The translations under genes were made by a program, and so were the position numbers. Of a stretch of 22,881 nucleotides of DNA, positions 6,874 through 15,379 are shown one piece after another (position 1 is the first letter of the stretch; every line of letters begins with the position of its first letter). Origin of the DNA: an uncultured Gammaproteobacteria bacterium. GTDB lineage: Bacteria > Pseudomonadota > Gammaproteobacteria > Chromatiales > Chromatiaceae. The notes below the pieces were generated by a model. It worked only from the letters and a program-made list of their open reading frames with translations. It was not told the origin of the DNA and made no database searches. The stretch is taken from positions 1 to 22,881 of the forward strand of contig CALAZS010000101.1 in the NCBI GenBank assembly GCA_937926265.1, written 5' to 3'.

Positions 6874-8934
6874 TTATTTTACCTTCATACCTGGCTGGGC
6901 ACCTTCATTTGGCTCAAGGATATAGAGTTCCTTACCGCCGGGTCCTGCAGCGAGAACCATACCCTCAGAAATGCCAAATTTCATTTTTCGTGGTGCCAGG
7001 TTAGCGACCATGACGGTTAATTTTCCCTGCAAATCTTCCGGAGCATACGCCGACTTGATGCCGGCAAATACATTACGGGTAACTGATTCGCCAATATCCA
7101 GGGTTAACTGCAAGAGCTTGTCAGCGCCTTCAACGTGCGAAGCTTCAACGATTTTGGCGATTCGCAGGTCAACCTTGGCAAAATCATCAAAGCTGATAGT
7201 GTCGGTTTCATGCCCGATTTTATCCGAGTCCTTTTCTTTCTCGGCTTTTCTGTTGGCTGTTGCGATTGATTCCAGGTGTTGCTTGGAATCCTCCAGCATG
7301 GCATCGATACGATCACGTTCAATGCGGGTCATAAGGGGTTTGAACTTGGCGATTTCATGACCGGTCAGTGGCGATGCAAGAGCATCCCAGGTAAGCGGTT
7401 CAATTTGCAGGAACTGCTCCGATGCTTCGGCCGTGGTCGGCAGGATGGGGCGCAGGTAACCAATCAGTACCCTGAAAAGGTTAATGCCCATGGAACAGAC
7501 ATCATGTAGCTCCTGTTCCATCTCTTCTTGCTTGGCGATGACCCAGGGTTTTTTCTCGTCAATGTACTGGTTGGCTTTATCGGCCAGGGCCATGATTTCA
7601 CGCACGGCGCGGGAATATTCCCGGTTTTCATAATGTGTAGCGATGCTGTCACCGGCCTGGATAAATTCATCAAATAACGCAGGTTCAGCAATGGTATCTG
7701 ATAATTTGCCGTTAAATCTTTTCTTGATAAATCCGGCATTACGACTGGCGATATTGACGACTTTTCCGACCAGGTCAGAGTTAACGCGCTGCTGGAAGTC
7801 ATCCAGGTTTAAATCGATATCATCAACCCCGGAGCCTAGCTTGGCGGCAAAGTAATAACGCAGGTATTCGGGGTTCAGGTGATTCAGGTAGGTCCGTGCC
7901 ATGATGAAGGTGCCACGAGACTTGGACATTTTGGCACCATCAACGGTCAGAAAACCGTGGGCGAACACACCGTTTGGCATGCGGAAATCGGCACCATGCA
8001 GCATCGCCGGCCAGAACAGCGCATGGAAGTTGATAATGTCCTTGCCTATAAAATGATACAGCTCTGTCTTGCTGTCTTTGGCCCAGAACTCATCGAAATC
8101 CAGGTCATCAGTTTTGTCCGCCAGGTTTTTAAAACTGGCGATGTAGCCAATCGGGGCATCCAGCCAGACGTAGAAATACTTGTTGGGTGCGTCAGGGATT
8201 TCAAAGCCAAAATAAGGCGCATCTCGCGAGATGTCCCAGTCAGACAGGCCGGCATCGAACCATTCATTCATCTTGTTGGCCATTTCTTCCTGCACATGAC
8301 CGGCCTTATGCCATTGTTTGAGCATATCTTCGAAATCAGACAACTTGAAGAATAAGTGCTCGGAATCCTTTTCAATCGGCGTTGCTCCAGAAACCGCGGA
8401 AACAGGATTTTTCAATTCGGTCGGAGAATAGGTGGCTCCGCAGGCTTCACAGTTGTCACCGTACTGGTCATCGGTACCGCATTTTGGACAGGTACCCTTG
8501 ATGAAACGGTCCGGCAGGAACATATTGGCTTCCGGGTCATAGGCCTGGGAGATGGTTTTACTGGCTATGTGGCCTTTGTCACGGTTGGCAAGGTAAATGC
8601 GGTTGGCCATCTCGCGGTTTTCATCGGAATGCGTTGAGTAATAGTTATCGAAACCTATGGCAAAATCCGCAAAATCTGCAGTGTGTTCATTCCAGATACG
8701 CGTGATCAGGTCTTCCGGTTCAATCCCCTGTTTGCGGGCATGCAGCATGATCGGTGTACCGTGAGCATCATCCGCACAGACATACCAGCATTCATTGCCC
8801 CGCATTTTCTGAAAGCGGCTCCAGATATCGGTTTGGATATACTCAACCAGGTGACCGATATGAATAGGGCCATTGGCATAAGGCAGGGCGCTGGTTACAA
8901 GGATTTTGCGTGGGTTTTCTGACTTGTCTGGCAT
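6874..8934 (-). CDS. metG: Methionyl-tRNA synthetase
   Basis: This 686-residue class I aminoacyl-tRNA synthetase charges tRNA-Met. The HIGH signature is at residues 25-28 and KMSKS at 335-339. A zinc-binding knuckle has Cys149, Cys152, Cys162 and Cys165 (CPKCG ... CEACG). After the anticodon-binding helical domain, a charged linker near residues 560-575 leads to a C-terminal tRNA-binding OB-fold domain, roughly residues 580-686, as in the E. coli dimeric enzyme. Length is normal for the long form. The gene is divergent from mrp across a 323-bp region, an arrangement common in gammaproteobacteria. No strong Shine-Dalgarno precedes the ATG. Confidence 0.98.
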   Translation of the reverse strand: MPDKSENPRKILVTSALPYANGPIHIGHLVEYIQTDIWSRFQKMRGNECWYVCADDAHGTPIMLHARKQGIEPEDLITRIWNEHTADFADFAIGFDNYYSTHSDENREMANRIYLANRDKGHIASKTISQAYDPEANMFLPDRFIKGTCPKCGTDDQYGDNCEACGATYSPTELKNPVSAVSGATPIEKDSEHLFFKLSDFEDMLKQWHKAGHVQEEMANKMNEWFDAGLSDWDISRDAPYFGFEIPDAPNKYFYVWLDAPIGYIASFKNLADKTDDLDFDEFWAKDSKTELYHFIGKDIINFHALFWPAMLHGADFRMPNGVFAHGFLTVDGAKMSKSRGTFIMARTYLNHLNPEYLRYYFAAKLGSGVDDIDLNLDDFQQRVNSDLVGKVVNIASRNAGFIKKRFNGKLSDTIAEPALFDEFIQAGDSIATHYENREYSRAVREIMALADKANQYIDEKKPWVIAKQEEMEQELHDVCSMGINLFRVLIGYLRPILPTTAEASEQFLQIEPLTWDALASPLTGHEIAKFKPLMTRIERDRIDAMLEDSKQHLESIATANRKAEKEKDSDKIGHETDTISFDDFAKVDLRIAKIVEASHVEGADKLLQLTLDIGESVTRNVFAGIKSAYAPEDLQGKLTVMVANLAPRKMKFGISEGMVLAAGPGGKELYILEPNEGAQPGMKVK

Positions 8935-8968
8935 GTCTGGATTTATTGGGTTTCAAAAAGGTGATTAT

Positions 8969-8997
8969 TTCATAATTGAATACAGTTCGTTAGTCAT
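8969..8997 (-). promoter_or_regulatory. Possible sigma-70 promoter for metG
   Basis: On the minus strand ATGACT (8992-8997) and TATGAA (8969-8974) are separated by 17 bp, giving four of six matches to each consensus box. The start point would fall roughly 25-30 bp before the metG ATG. The boxes are only moderate matches. Confidence 0.3.
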
Positions 8998-9034
8998 TAA
9001 TGAGTCATGTCGGTAATAATTCATTCAAGTTTAA

Positions 9035-9120
9035 GGTATGTATTTTCAGGGACGCGTAAATACATCCCTGTAAGCTCTGACCAAAACATCCTGTTTTGGA
9101 CAGCCCTGAAAATTCATATC
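9035..9120 (-). repeat. Modular inverted-repeat element, copy 1
   Basis: Outer arms at 9035-9051 and 9104-9120 are complementary at 15 of 17 positions (core TATTTTCAGGG / CCCTGAAAAT). Inside are two hairpins: CAGGGA (9047-9052) with TCCCTG (9065-9070), and a perfect 8-bp stem CCAAAACA/TGTTTTGG (9081-9088, 9092-9099) with a TCC loop. The same layout recurs at 22673-22799 and 22842-22881. Oriented with the CAGGGA box last, this copy reads on the minus strand. It is probably a dispersed intergenic repeat. Confidence 0.7.
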
Positions 9121-9257
9121 CCAAACCTGAATTTCAGCTAAGTGGGAATTTGTATAACCCAGTAAAACACTTGGGTATTTTCTATGGCTTTTCGTGTAGA
9201 ATCCTCCACAAATTTGTAATAGACCCACTCGCAGTGGATTTTAGGAGACCTTTGACA

Positions 9258-10349
9258 ATGAGTGAATTAACTCAAGCAGCAATAGAAGAAGCGATTAAAT
9301 CGTATATCGAACCGCATATGGAAAAAGACCTGGTATCCACCAAGTCAATCGGTGGTATCAATATTGACGGTGACAAAGTGACTGTCGATGTTGTTATGGG
9401 GTTTCCTGTCAACACTGTCAAAGATGATATCGCGAATGCCGTCAAATCCGCTGTTGAAGGCGTAGATGGTGTTGGAAGCTGTGACGTCAATGTATCTATT
9501 AAAGTAGTGGCTCACTCGGTTCAGAAGTCACTGAAACCTATAGATAACGTCAAAAACATCATCGCTGTGGCTTCCGGTAAAGGTGGTGTCGGTAAATCGA
9601 CTACCGCGGTCAACCTGGCCCTGGCCCTTTCTCATGAAGGAGCCAAGGTCGGTATCCTGGATGCCGATATCTACGGCCCATCTCAGCCTCGTATGCTGGG
9701 CATTTCAGGCCAGCCTGATTCAAAAGACGGCAACTCACTTGAGCCGATGAGCAGCTATGACCTGCAGGCAATGTCAATTGGTTTCCTGATCGATGAAGAA
9801 ACACCAATGATCTGGCGTGGCCCGATGGTAACCCAGGCCCTGGAACAACTATTGAATGATACCAACTGGTCAGATCTTGATTACCTGATTATCGACTTGC
9901 CACCAGGTACCGGTGATACCCAGTTAACGCTCGCGCAGAAAGTGCCTGTGTCTGGTGCAGTTGTTGTCACGACTCCCCAGGACATTGCTTTACTTGATGC
10001 ACGCAAAGGTTTCAAAATGTTTGAGAAAGTGGAAGTGCCGGTACTGGGTATTGTTGAGAACATGAGTATTCATATCTGTTCCAACTGTGGTCATGAAGAG
10101 CATATCTTCGGTGAAGGCGGTGGTGCCCGCATGGCTGAACAATATGGCGTGGATTTCCTTGGTGCCCTGCCATTGGAACTTCGCATTCGTGAAGAAACCG
10201 ACTCAGGTAAACCTACAGTAGTTGCAGATCCGGATGCGCGTCCTTCCCAGATATATTGCGAGATTGCGCGTAAGGCAGCCGCCAAGCTGGCACTGCAGGG
10301 CAAAAGCTACGCATCAAAATTCCCTAATATTGTTATCCAGAATAATTGA
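9258..10349 (+). CDS. apbC: Mrp/ApbC family iron-sulfur cluster carrier ATPase
   Basis: The 363-residue product is a P-loop NTPase of the Mrp/NBP35 family that binds and delivers Fe-S clusters in the cytoplasm. An N-terminal MIP18/DUF59-like domain (about residues 5-85) precedes the ATPase core, with deviant Walker A GKGGVGKST at 107-115, the ILDADIYGPSQP block at 133-144 and IIDLPPGTGD at 211-220. The cluster-binding CSNC motif has Cys274 and Cys277. I chose ATG at 9258, with TAGGAG at 9242-9247, over the in-frame ATG at 9096: the upstream 54 codons cross a repeat element and do not match the family. A strong terminator follows. Confidence 0.95.
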   Translation: MSELTQAAIEEAIKSYIEPHMEKDLVSTKSIGGINIDGDKVTVDVVMGFPVNTVKDDIANAVKSAVEGVDGVGSCDVNVSIKVVAHSVQKSLKPIDNVKNIIAVASGKGGVGKSTTAVNLALALSHEGAKVGILDADIYGPSQPRMLGISGQPDSKDGNSLEPMSSYDLQAMSIGFLIDEETPMIWRGPMVTQALEQLLNDTNWSDLDYLIIDLPPGTGDTQLTLAQKVPVSGAVVVTTPQDIALLDARKGFKMFEKVEVPVLGIVENMSIHICSNCGHEEHIFGEGGGARMAEQYGVDFLGALPLELRIREETDSGKPTVVADPDARPSQIYCEIARKAAAKLALQGKSYASKFPNIVIQNN

Positions 10350-10371
10350 TAAAGCACTATTATTTGATTTC

Positions 10372-10397
10372 AAAAGCCCGCTATGCGGGCTTTTTTA
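10372..10397 (+). terminator. Rho-independent terminator after apbC
   Basis: A perfect 9-bp stem, AAAGCCCGC / GCGGGCTTT, has a three-base loop (TAT) and is followed by a run of Ts, 23 bp after the apbC stop codon. This is a textbook intrinsic terminator for the plus strand. Confidence 0.92.
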
Positions 10398-10532
10398 TTG
10401 CTTGAAGTTGACTGGCGTCAATAAACAAGCGGATTCTAATCTCTGTCATGAGTTAGATACCTTACCTGGCGATATACTTTGTCTGTATAACATTTTTGAA
10501 AATCGTTCTGTTATTAAAACAAAGGAAGCGAG

Positions 10533-12797
10533 ATGTTCCGTCAATTAAGTATCAATGCCCGTTTTGCATTCGCAACAACATTGTCAATCATTCTGGTTTT
10601 ATCAGTCAGTTCAATACTTACCTTTAGATTTACCAAGCAGGAATTGAGTAAGGCAGAAGAAGAAAGTCTGCATGAGCTTTCTGAAAATATTCTCAACGAG
10701 GTGAACTCAGAAGGGCTGCGTGCGCAATCAATGGCGGCACTGGTAGCTGAAATACCACAAGTACAAAAGGCTTTCGCGGAAAGAAACCGCGAACAACTGG
10801 AAAGCTTTTTTGCTGATGGATTCAAAGCCCTTAAGGAAAAATACGGTGCCAGGCAGTTTCAGTTTCATGAACCGCCTGCCACCTCTTTTCTGAGGGTTCA
10901 CAAGCTGGCAAAGCATGGTGATGATCTTTCATCTTTCCGCCATACAGTTGTTGAAACCAACCGAAGCCAGAAACCAATCAAAGGCCTGGAAGTTGGTGTG
11001 GCTGGGCTAGGTGTTCGAGGTATTGTTCCGGTTTTTCATGATGGCAAACATGTGGGCTCGGTAGAATTTGGTATGTCTTTTGGTCAGGCATTTTTTGACC
11101 GCGTGTCCGAACAACACAATATCAATATGTCCCTGGATATATTACGTGGCAGTTCCATGGATGAATTTGCTACAACCATGAAAGGTCGACCATTAGTTAA
11201 TGATGAACAAAAACGCTCGGCACTGAATGATGGCAACCTGTTTGTTTATGATGAATTTAATGATGCTCCACAGGCGATTTATGCCACCAGTGTGGAAAAT
11301 TATTCCGGTAAGCCAATAGGTGTGCTGGTAATTGCTAAAGACAGAACGGAACAGGCCGCAGCATTAAGCGGTTTGCTGACCATGATTTTTCTGTTGAGCT
11401 TGGTATCCACTGTTGTGCTGGTGGCACTGGTCTGGTTTATCAGTCATGGTGTGGTCAAACCAATCAGGGAAGCCGGCAACAAGTTGCATGATATTGCCTA
11501 TGGCTCCGGTAATTTAAGTGACCGCCTCGATGATAGTGGTAATGACGAGATTACATTTCTGGCCCGTTCCTATAATGAGTTTTTGGCAAAGATTGAGGAA
11601 ACCATTAGCAAGGTGATTTCCACGTCCAACGATCTGGCCCTCAGGGTAAACGAGTTTTCTGACCTTGCAGCCCATACCAACCAGGGCATTAACCGTCAGA
11701 AAGAACAGAGTACCCAGGTTGCAACCGCAATGACCGAAATGTCGGCAACGGTACATGAGGTTGCACAGAATACCGTCAGTACTGCCGATGCAGCGTCAGA
11801 AGCGGATAAACAGTCTTATGCTGGAAAGGAAGTCGTCACCAATGCCATGAACAGCATTAATGAACTGGCAGATGAAGTCGGGCGGGCTGTTGAGACTGTG
11901 CGCAGCGTAGAAGAGGATAGTGAACGCATCGGCTCTGTGCTGGATGTAATCCGTGGCATTGCTGAACAGACCAACCTGTTGGCGTTGAATGCTGCAATCG
12001 AGGCTGCCCGCGCCGGTGAGCAGGGTCGTGGTTTTGCTGTTGTCGCGGATGAAGTCCGGTCACTTGCAAGTCGTACCCAGGAGTCGACCCAGGAAATCCA
12101 GAACATGATTACCAGTTTACAGTCGGGTGTTAACGATACGGTATCCATCATGGAAACCAGTAAACAGCAGGCTGCAGACAGTGTGCATCAGGCTGAAAGC
12201 GCACATGAGGCACTGGTTTCGATTACCAGTGCCATTGATACCATCACCGCGATGAGTTCCCAGATTGCTACTGCTGCCGAGGAACAAAGTGCTGTAGCTG
12301 AAGATATCAATCGCAGCGTGGTTGATATCAATGAAGTCTCACAACAGACTGCTGAAGATGCCGAGAAAACCACGATCGCGACAGACCGGCTGGCACAAAG
12401 CGTCGAGGAACTGGTCGGTTTAATGGGTAACTTTAAAACCGGTAACCGTTACCTGAATGAATTGCAGCGAGCCAAGGCTTCGCACCTGGCCTGGAAAGGT
12501 AAGCTGAGAAGCTTTCTTGATGGTGTCGGTTCCATTGATGAAAAGGTAGCTTTCTCTCATCACGAGTGCGCCTTCGGTAAATGGTATGACTCAGTTGGCA
12601 TGCAGGAGCTCAGTCACCTCTCTGAACTCAAGGAAGTTAAACAGCCCCACAAGGAGCTGCATGCAACCATTAAAAGGGTAGTTGAGCTGAAGAAAAATGG
12701 TGAATTCAGCGCAGCCGAACAGGAATATAGTAAAGTCGGGCCATTGTCTGAAAGGATTGTTGCCCTGATTAGCCGCCTCGAACAGCAGGTCAGTTAA
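10533..12797 (+). CDS. Methyl-accepting chemotaxis protein with dCache-type sensor and C-terminal CZB domain
   Basis: This 754-residue chemoreceptor has TM1 at about residues 11-32, a periplasmic double-Cache-like sensor (about 35-275; GLEVGVAGLGVRGIVPV at 151-167 is typical), TM2 at about 280-304, then a HAMP domain. The cytoplasmic signalling hairpin tip lies at about 473-515 (EQTNLLALNAAIEAARAGE). The last 105 residues form a chemoreceptor zinc-binding domain: His651 (HLAWK), Cys679 (HHECAFGKW), His706 (PHKEL) and His710 or a nearby His supply a 3-His/1-Cys zinc site. CZB domains respond to zinc availability or to hypochlorous acid through the Cys. The start has AAGGAAG upstream. No CheR/CheB tether pentapeptide is seen. 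Ligand unknown. Confidence 0.93.
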   Translation: MFRQLSINARFAFATTLSIILVLSVSSILTFRFTKQELSKAEEESLHELSENILNEVNSEGLRAQSMAALVAEIPQVQKAFAERNREQLESFFADGFKALKEKYGARQFQFHEPPATSFLRVHKLAKHGDDLSSFRHTVVETNRSQKPIKGLEVGVAGLGVRGIVPVFHDGKHVGSVEFGMSFGQAFFDRVSEQHNINMSLDILRGSSMDEFATTMKGRPLVNDEQKRSALNDGNLFVYDEFNDAPQAIYATSVENYSGKPIGVLVIAKDRTEQAAALSGLLTMIFLLSLVSTVVLVALVWFISHGVVKPIREAGNKLHDIAYGSGNLSDRLDDSGNDEITFLARSYNEFLAKIEETISKVISTSNDLALRVNEFSDLAAHTNQGINRQKEQSTQVATAMTEMSATVHEVAQNTVSTADAASEADKQSYAGKEVVTNAMNSINELADEVGRAVETVRSVEEDSERIGSVLDVIRGIAEQTNLLALNAAIEAARAGEQGRGFAVVADEVRSLASRTQESTQEIQNMITSLQSGVNDTVSIMETSKQQAADSVHQAESAHEALVSITSAIDTITAMSSQIATAAEEQSAVAEDINRSVVDINEVSQQTAEDAEKTTIATDRLAQSVEELVGLMGNFKTGNRYLNELQRAKASHLAWKGKLRSFLDGVGSIDEKVAFSHHECAFGKWYDSVGMQELSHLSELKEVKQPHKELHATIKRVVELKKNGEFSAAEQEYSKVGPLSERIVALISRLEQQVS

Positions 12798-12869
12798 TTT
12801 GTCAGATTAATAATAGTTTTTTTCTTAAAGGTTTTTTGTTGTTAGCCGTTAAGGCAGCTGAGATAAAAA

Positions 12870-12875
12870 TATAAT
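12870..12875 (+). promoter_or_regulatory. Possible -10 box for the rhodanese gene
   Basis: A perfect TATAAT lies 24 bp before the rhodanese ATG, in an AT-rich gap after the chemoreceptor gene. No good -35 box is visible at 17 bp (CGTTAA is there). If used, the leader would be short but would still include the ribosome-binding site. Confidence 0.3.
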
Positions 12876-12899
12876 TACTGCCATTTAAGGAGAAAGCTG

Positions 12900-13373
12900 A
12901 TGTTAAAGAAACTCAAAATTTTGGGTTGTGCTGCATTTTTATCCCTTTCCTCAAGTGTTTTTGCCGTTGATTTACCGGTTAAAACAGAGTCCGGTTATGT
13001 GTCTCCGGAAACTGTAGCCGGTGTCACAACCGTAGATGCTGCCAAGGCTCATGAACTCTGGCAGGCCAGGGCATGGTTTGTTGATCCAAGAAAACCCGAG
13101 CAATTCGATTCCGGCCGGATTCCGGGGGCTTTAAACATTGAATATGACCCTGATCCGAAACAATCATCCGGTTTGCCTGACCAGGCTTTGACTGAAGCCA
13201 GTTTGTCAGCAGAAGTACCAAAAGAAGAAGCAGTAGTGTTTTATTGCAATGCAGAAGGCTGTGACCGTTCCAGCTGGGCAGCGGCCCTCGCAGCCGAATG
13301 GGGTTGGCAGAAAGTTTATTATTTCAGAATGGGTTTTCCTGACTGGAAAAAAGCTGGGTACCCGGTTGAATAA
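12900..13373 (+). CDS. Secreted rhodanese-like domain protein
   Basis: This 157-residue protein has a signal peptide (MLKKLK, hydrophobic core, likely cut after FA at residues 21-22) and one rhodanese-like domain. VDPRKPEQFDSGRIPGALNIEYD (shown in part: VDPRKPEQF at 61-69, GRIPGALNI at 72-80) is the usual substrate-loop approach. The active-site loop is CNAEGCDRS, with Cys116 as the likely catalytic residue and a second Cys121 and Arg123 in the loop. Such proteins move sulfane sulfur or act in redox in the periplasm; the substrate is unknown. It begins 102 bp after the CZB chemoreceptor gene with an AAGGAG Shine-Dalgarno and is followed on the same strand by another chemoreceptor gene, so a sensory role is possible but inferred. 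Confidence 0.88.
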   Translation: MLKKLKILGCAAFLSLSSSVFAVDLPVKTESGYVSPETVAGVTTVDAAKAHELWQARAWFVDPRKPEQFDSGRIPGALNIEYDPDPKQSSGLPDQALTEASLSAEVPKEEAVVFYCNAEGCDRSSWAAALAAEWGWQKVYYFRMGFPDWKKAGYPVE

Positions 13374-13389
13374 TTAACTGTTGAGGATC

Positions 13390-13442
13390 GTACTGACCTG
13401 TTTTCATTTATCAGGCTTTCATGTATTTGGGCAGGTCGGTAC
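13390..13442 (+). repeat. Inverted repeat between the rhodanese and second chemoreceptor genes
   Basis: GTACTGACCTG (13390-13400) and CAGGTCGGTAC (13432-13442) are complementary at 10 of 11 positions, with 31 bp between. The right arm lies about 20 bp upstream of the chemoreceptor start, just before its ribosome-binding site. There is no following T-run, so it could be an operator or an mRNA hairpin rather than a terminator. Confidence 0.45.
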
Positions 13443-13462
13443 ACAAGGTTTAAGGAAATTCC

Positions 13463-15331
13463 ATGGCACTTTCCATTTCATTACCTATCAGACACCGTCT
13501 AAGTATAGCCACGGCAATTTTGTTATTGATGGTCATATGCGCTGCTTTTTTTCTCGGTATGCTCCTGTATAACCAGAAACATGGCGATTTTGAGGATGCC
13601 TATTTAAAGGGGCAGAAGAATTTATGGGATGCAATTACCCTCAATGAAAGCAATGCGATGTCTGAAAATTTCAAAACTTTCACCCGCAACAGGAAGCTGA
13701 CCTCTGCTTTGTTTAAAAATGAAAAGGATAAGCTGCGTGATCTGATTGGGCCGTCTGCAACCAGGTTGAAGGCCTCGGGCATTGCTTCCAACCTGATGGT
13801 TGTCATGAAAGATGGTTCGGTGGGATTCAGTGAAACGAATGTCACTCAGGCACCTGAAACAGCCAAAACGGCTATGTCTTCAAAAAAGCTTGCCAGTGGC
13901 CTTGAATATACTGCTGATGGTCGCCTGGTGAATGTTGTTGCATTTCCCATTCTCGACAGGGCAGATCTTGTCGGGGTCGGTGTATTTGAAAAAAATCTGG
14001 ACGATGCGGTCATAAAAATGCAGCAGGCCAATAGCCGTGACGCGGTGATCTTTGATATGTCCGATAAATTACATGCGTCTACGGTTGAGTCACCGCCAGA
14101 TTTTGGAATAAACCCTGAAGTCTCAGGCAATTACCGTGAGATCAATGCCGATGGTATTACATTGGGCATCGCAGAAACTGCTTTAAGGAACAGCGATGGT
14201 GAACAGATTGCCAGACTGCTGACTTTTAGCGATGTCAGTGAACAGGCTGCTGCCCGCAATCAGACCCTGATTTATGCGCTGGGTGGTGGCGTGGTTTTGC
14301 TGTTAATTTTGACAGCAGGTATGAACTATTACATGAAAACAGTGCTCAGTCCGTTGGGTAAAGGTGTCTCATACATGCAGCAAATCGCAGCGGGTGACCT
14401 GACGGTCGATATCGAGTGCAGTCGCAATGATGAGTTTAAAGACCTGCTGGATGCCATGAATATAATGAACGTTGATCTGAAAAAGCTGGTCAGCAATGTG
14501 GCCGGTACAGTCAACGAAGTTGCCAATACGATTGGACACGTCCAGCAGGCTTCCGAACAGACCAATCAGAATGTATCGAAACAACGGGTAGAACTTGAAC
14601 AGCTGGCCACGGCACTTAACCAGATGTCGGCAACTGCAAATGAAGTCGCCAATAACATTGCCAGTCTTGCTGATTCCGCGGAAGACTCCAAACAGTCCTC
14701 CTCTGAAGGAGATCGCCTGGTCAAGGCATCAGTACAAAATATCTCGACGCTTACTGAAAAGATACGCCATGGAGGTGAAGCGGTAAAAGTCCTGGAAGAG
14801 AAAAGCAACAGTATTGGTGTTGTACTTGAAGTCATCAAGAACATTGCAGAACAAACCAACCTGCTGGCCCTGAATGCTGCAATTGAAGCTGCCCGTGCAG
14901 GAGAAAGCGGCCGTGGATTTGCAGTTGTTGCTGATGAAGTTAGAACACTTGCAACCAGGACCCAGGACTCTGCTACAGAAATTGAAGAGATTATCAGTGC
15001 CGTGCAAAGTGGTGTTTCAGAGGCTGTGGAAGTGATGAACCAGAGTGTTGATCAGGCGGTCACGGTAACCGAGCAGTCTTCGACAATTAACCAGGCACTT
15101 GATTCAATTAATGCTCAAATAGCCAATATTTCACAGTTAAGTGTTCAGGTTGCCGCTGCCTCAGAACAGCAGCGTTCGGCTACCGAGGAGATGAACCGTA
15201 ACATTACGAACATTTCGGACATGGCCGATTCAACTGCCAGCCAGTCGAATGACTTTACCCACTCAGTTGATGACCTGAAAAGACTTTCGGATGAACTGCT
15301 CGGTGAAATGGGGCGCTTTAAATTAAACTAG
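13463..15331 (+). CDS. Methyl-accepting chemotaxis protein
   Basis: This 622-residue chemoreceptor has TM1 at about residues 14-36, a periplasmic Cache-like sensor region (about 37-266), TM2 at about 268-290, a HAMP domain (about 292-345) and a long cytoplasmic signalling hairpin with its tip at about 458-500 (EQTNLLALNAAIEAARAGE). Unlike the receptor two genes upstream, it ends right after the signalling helices (GEMGRFKLN) with no CZB domain and no CheR-binding pentapeptide. The ligand cannot be read from sequence. The start follows a TAAGGA Shine-Dalgarno. It converges with the V-ATPase subunit gene; the 48-bp gap shows no clear terminator. Confidence 0.93.
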   Translation: MALSISLPIRHRLSIATAILLLMVICAAFFLGMLLYNQKHGDFEDAYLKGQKNLWDAITLNESNAMSENFKTFTRNRKLTSALFKNEKDKLRDLIGPSATRLKASGIASNLMVVMKDGSVGFSETNVTQAPETAKTAMSSKKLASGLEYTADGRLVNVVAFPILDRADLVGVGVFEKNLDDAVIKMQQANSRDAVIFDMSDKLHASTVESPPDFGINPEVSGNYREINADGITLGIAETALRNSDGEQIARLLTFSDVSEQAAARNQTLIYALGGGVVLLLILTAGMNYYMKTVLSPLGKGVSYMQQIAAGDLTVDIECSRNDEFKDLLDAMNIMNVDLKKLVSNVAGTVNEVANTIGHVQQASEQTNQNVSKQRVELEQLATALNQMSATANEVANNIASLADSAEDSKQSSSEGDRLVKASVQNISTLTEKIRHGGEAVKVLEEKSNSIGVVLEVIKNIAEQTNLLALNAAIEAARAGESGRGFAVVADEVRTLATRTQDSATEIEEIISAVQSGVSEAVEVMNQSVDQAVTVTEQSSTINQALDSINAQIANISQLSVQVAAASEQQRSATEEMNRNITNISDMADSTASQSNDFTHSVDDLKRLSDELLGEMGRFKLN

Positions 15332-15379
15332 TTTAATTTTAACCCAGGGCTTTTTAATAGGGGGCTATTTAACACAGGA

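Larger units (their letters stand above)
8935..9257. other. Divergent metG/mrp intergenic region
   Basis: This 323-bp gap has no gene. It holds a possible metG promoter, a modular repeat element (9035-9120), and an AT-rich stretch leading to mrp. A small hairpin, CCACT-CGC-AGTGG (9225-9237), sits just before the mrp Shine-Dalgarno and could influence translation. I could not place a good mrp promoter. An in-frame ATG at 9096 would extend mrp across the repeat, but this region does not look coding. Confidence 0.6.

Noticed and set aside
9096..9257. 54-codon N-terminal extension of the Mrp/ApbC gene from an upstream ATG
   Set aside because: The stretch runs through a palindromic repeat, has no ribosome-binding site, and the extra residues do not fit the family; ATG at 9258 has a good TAGGAG.
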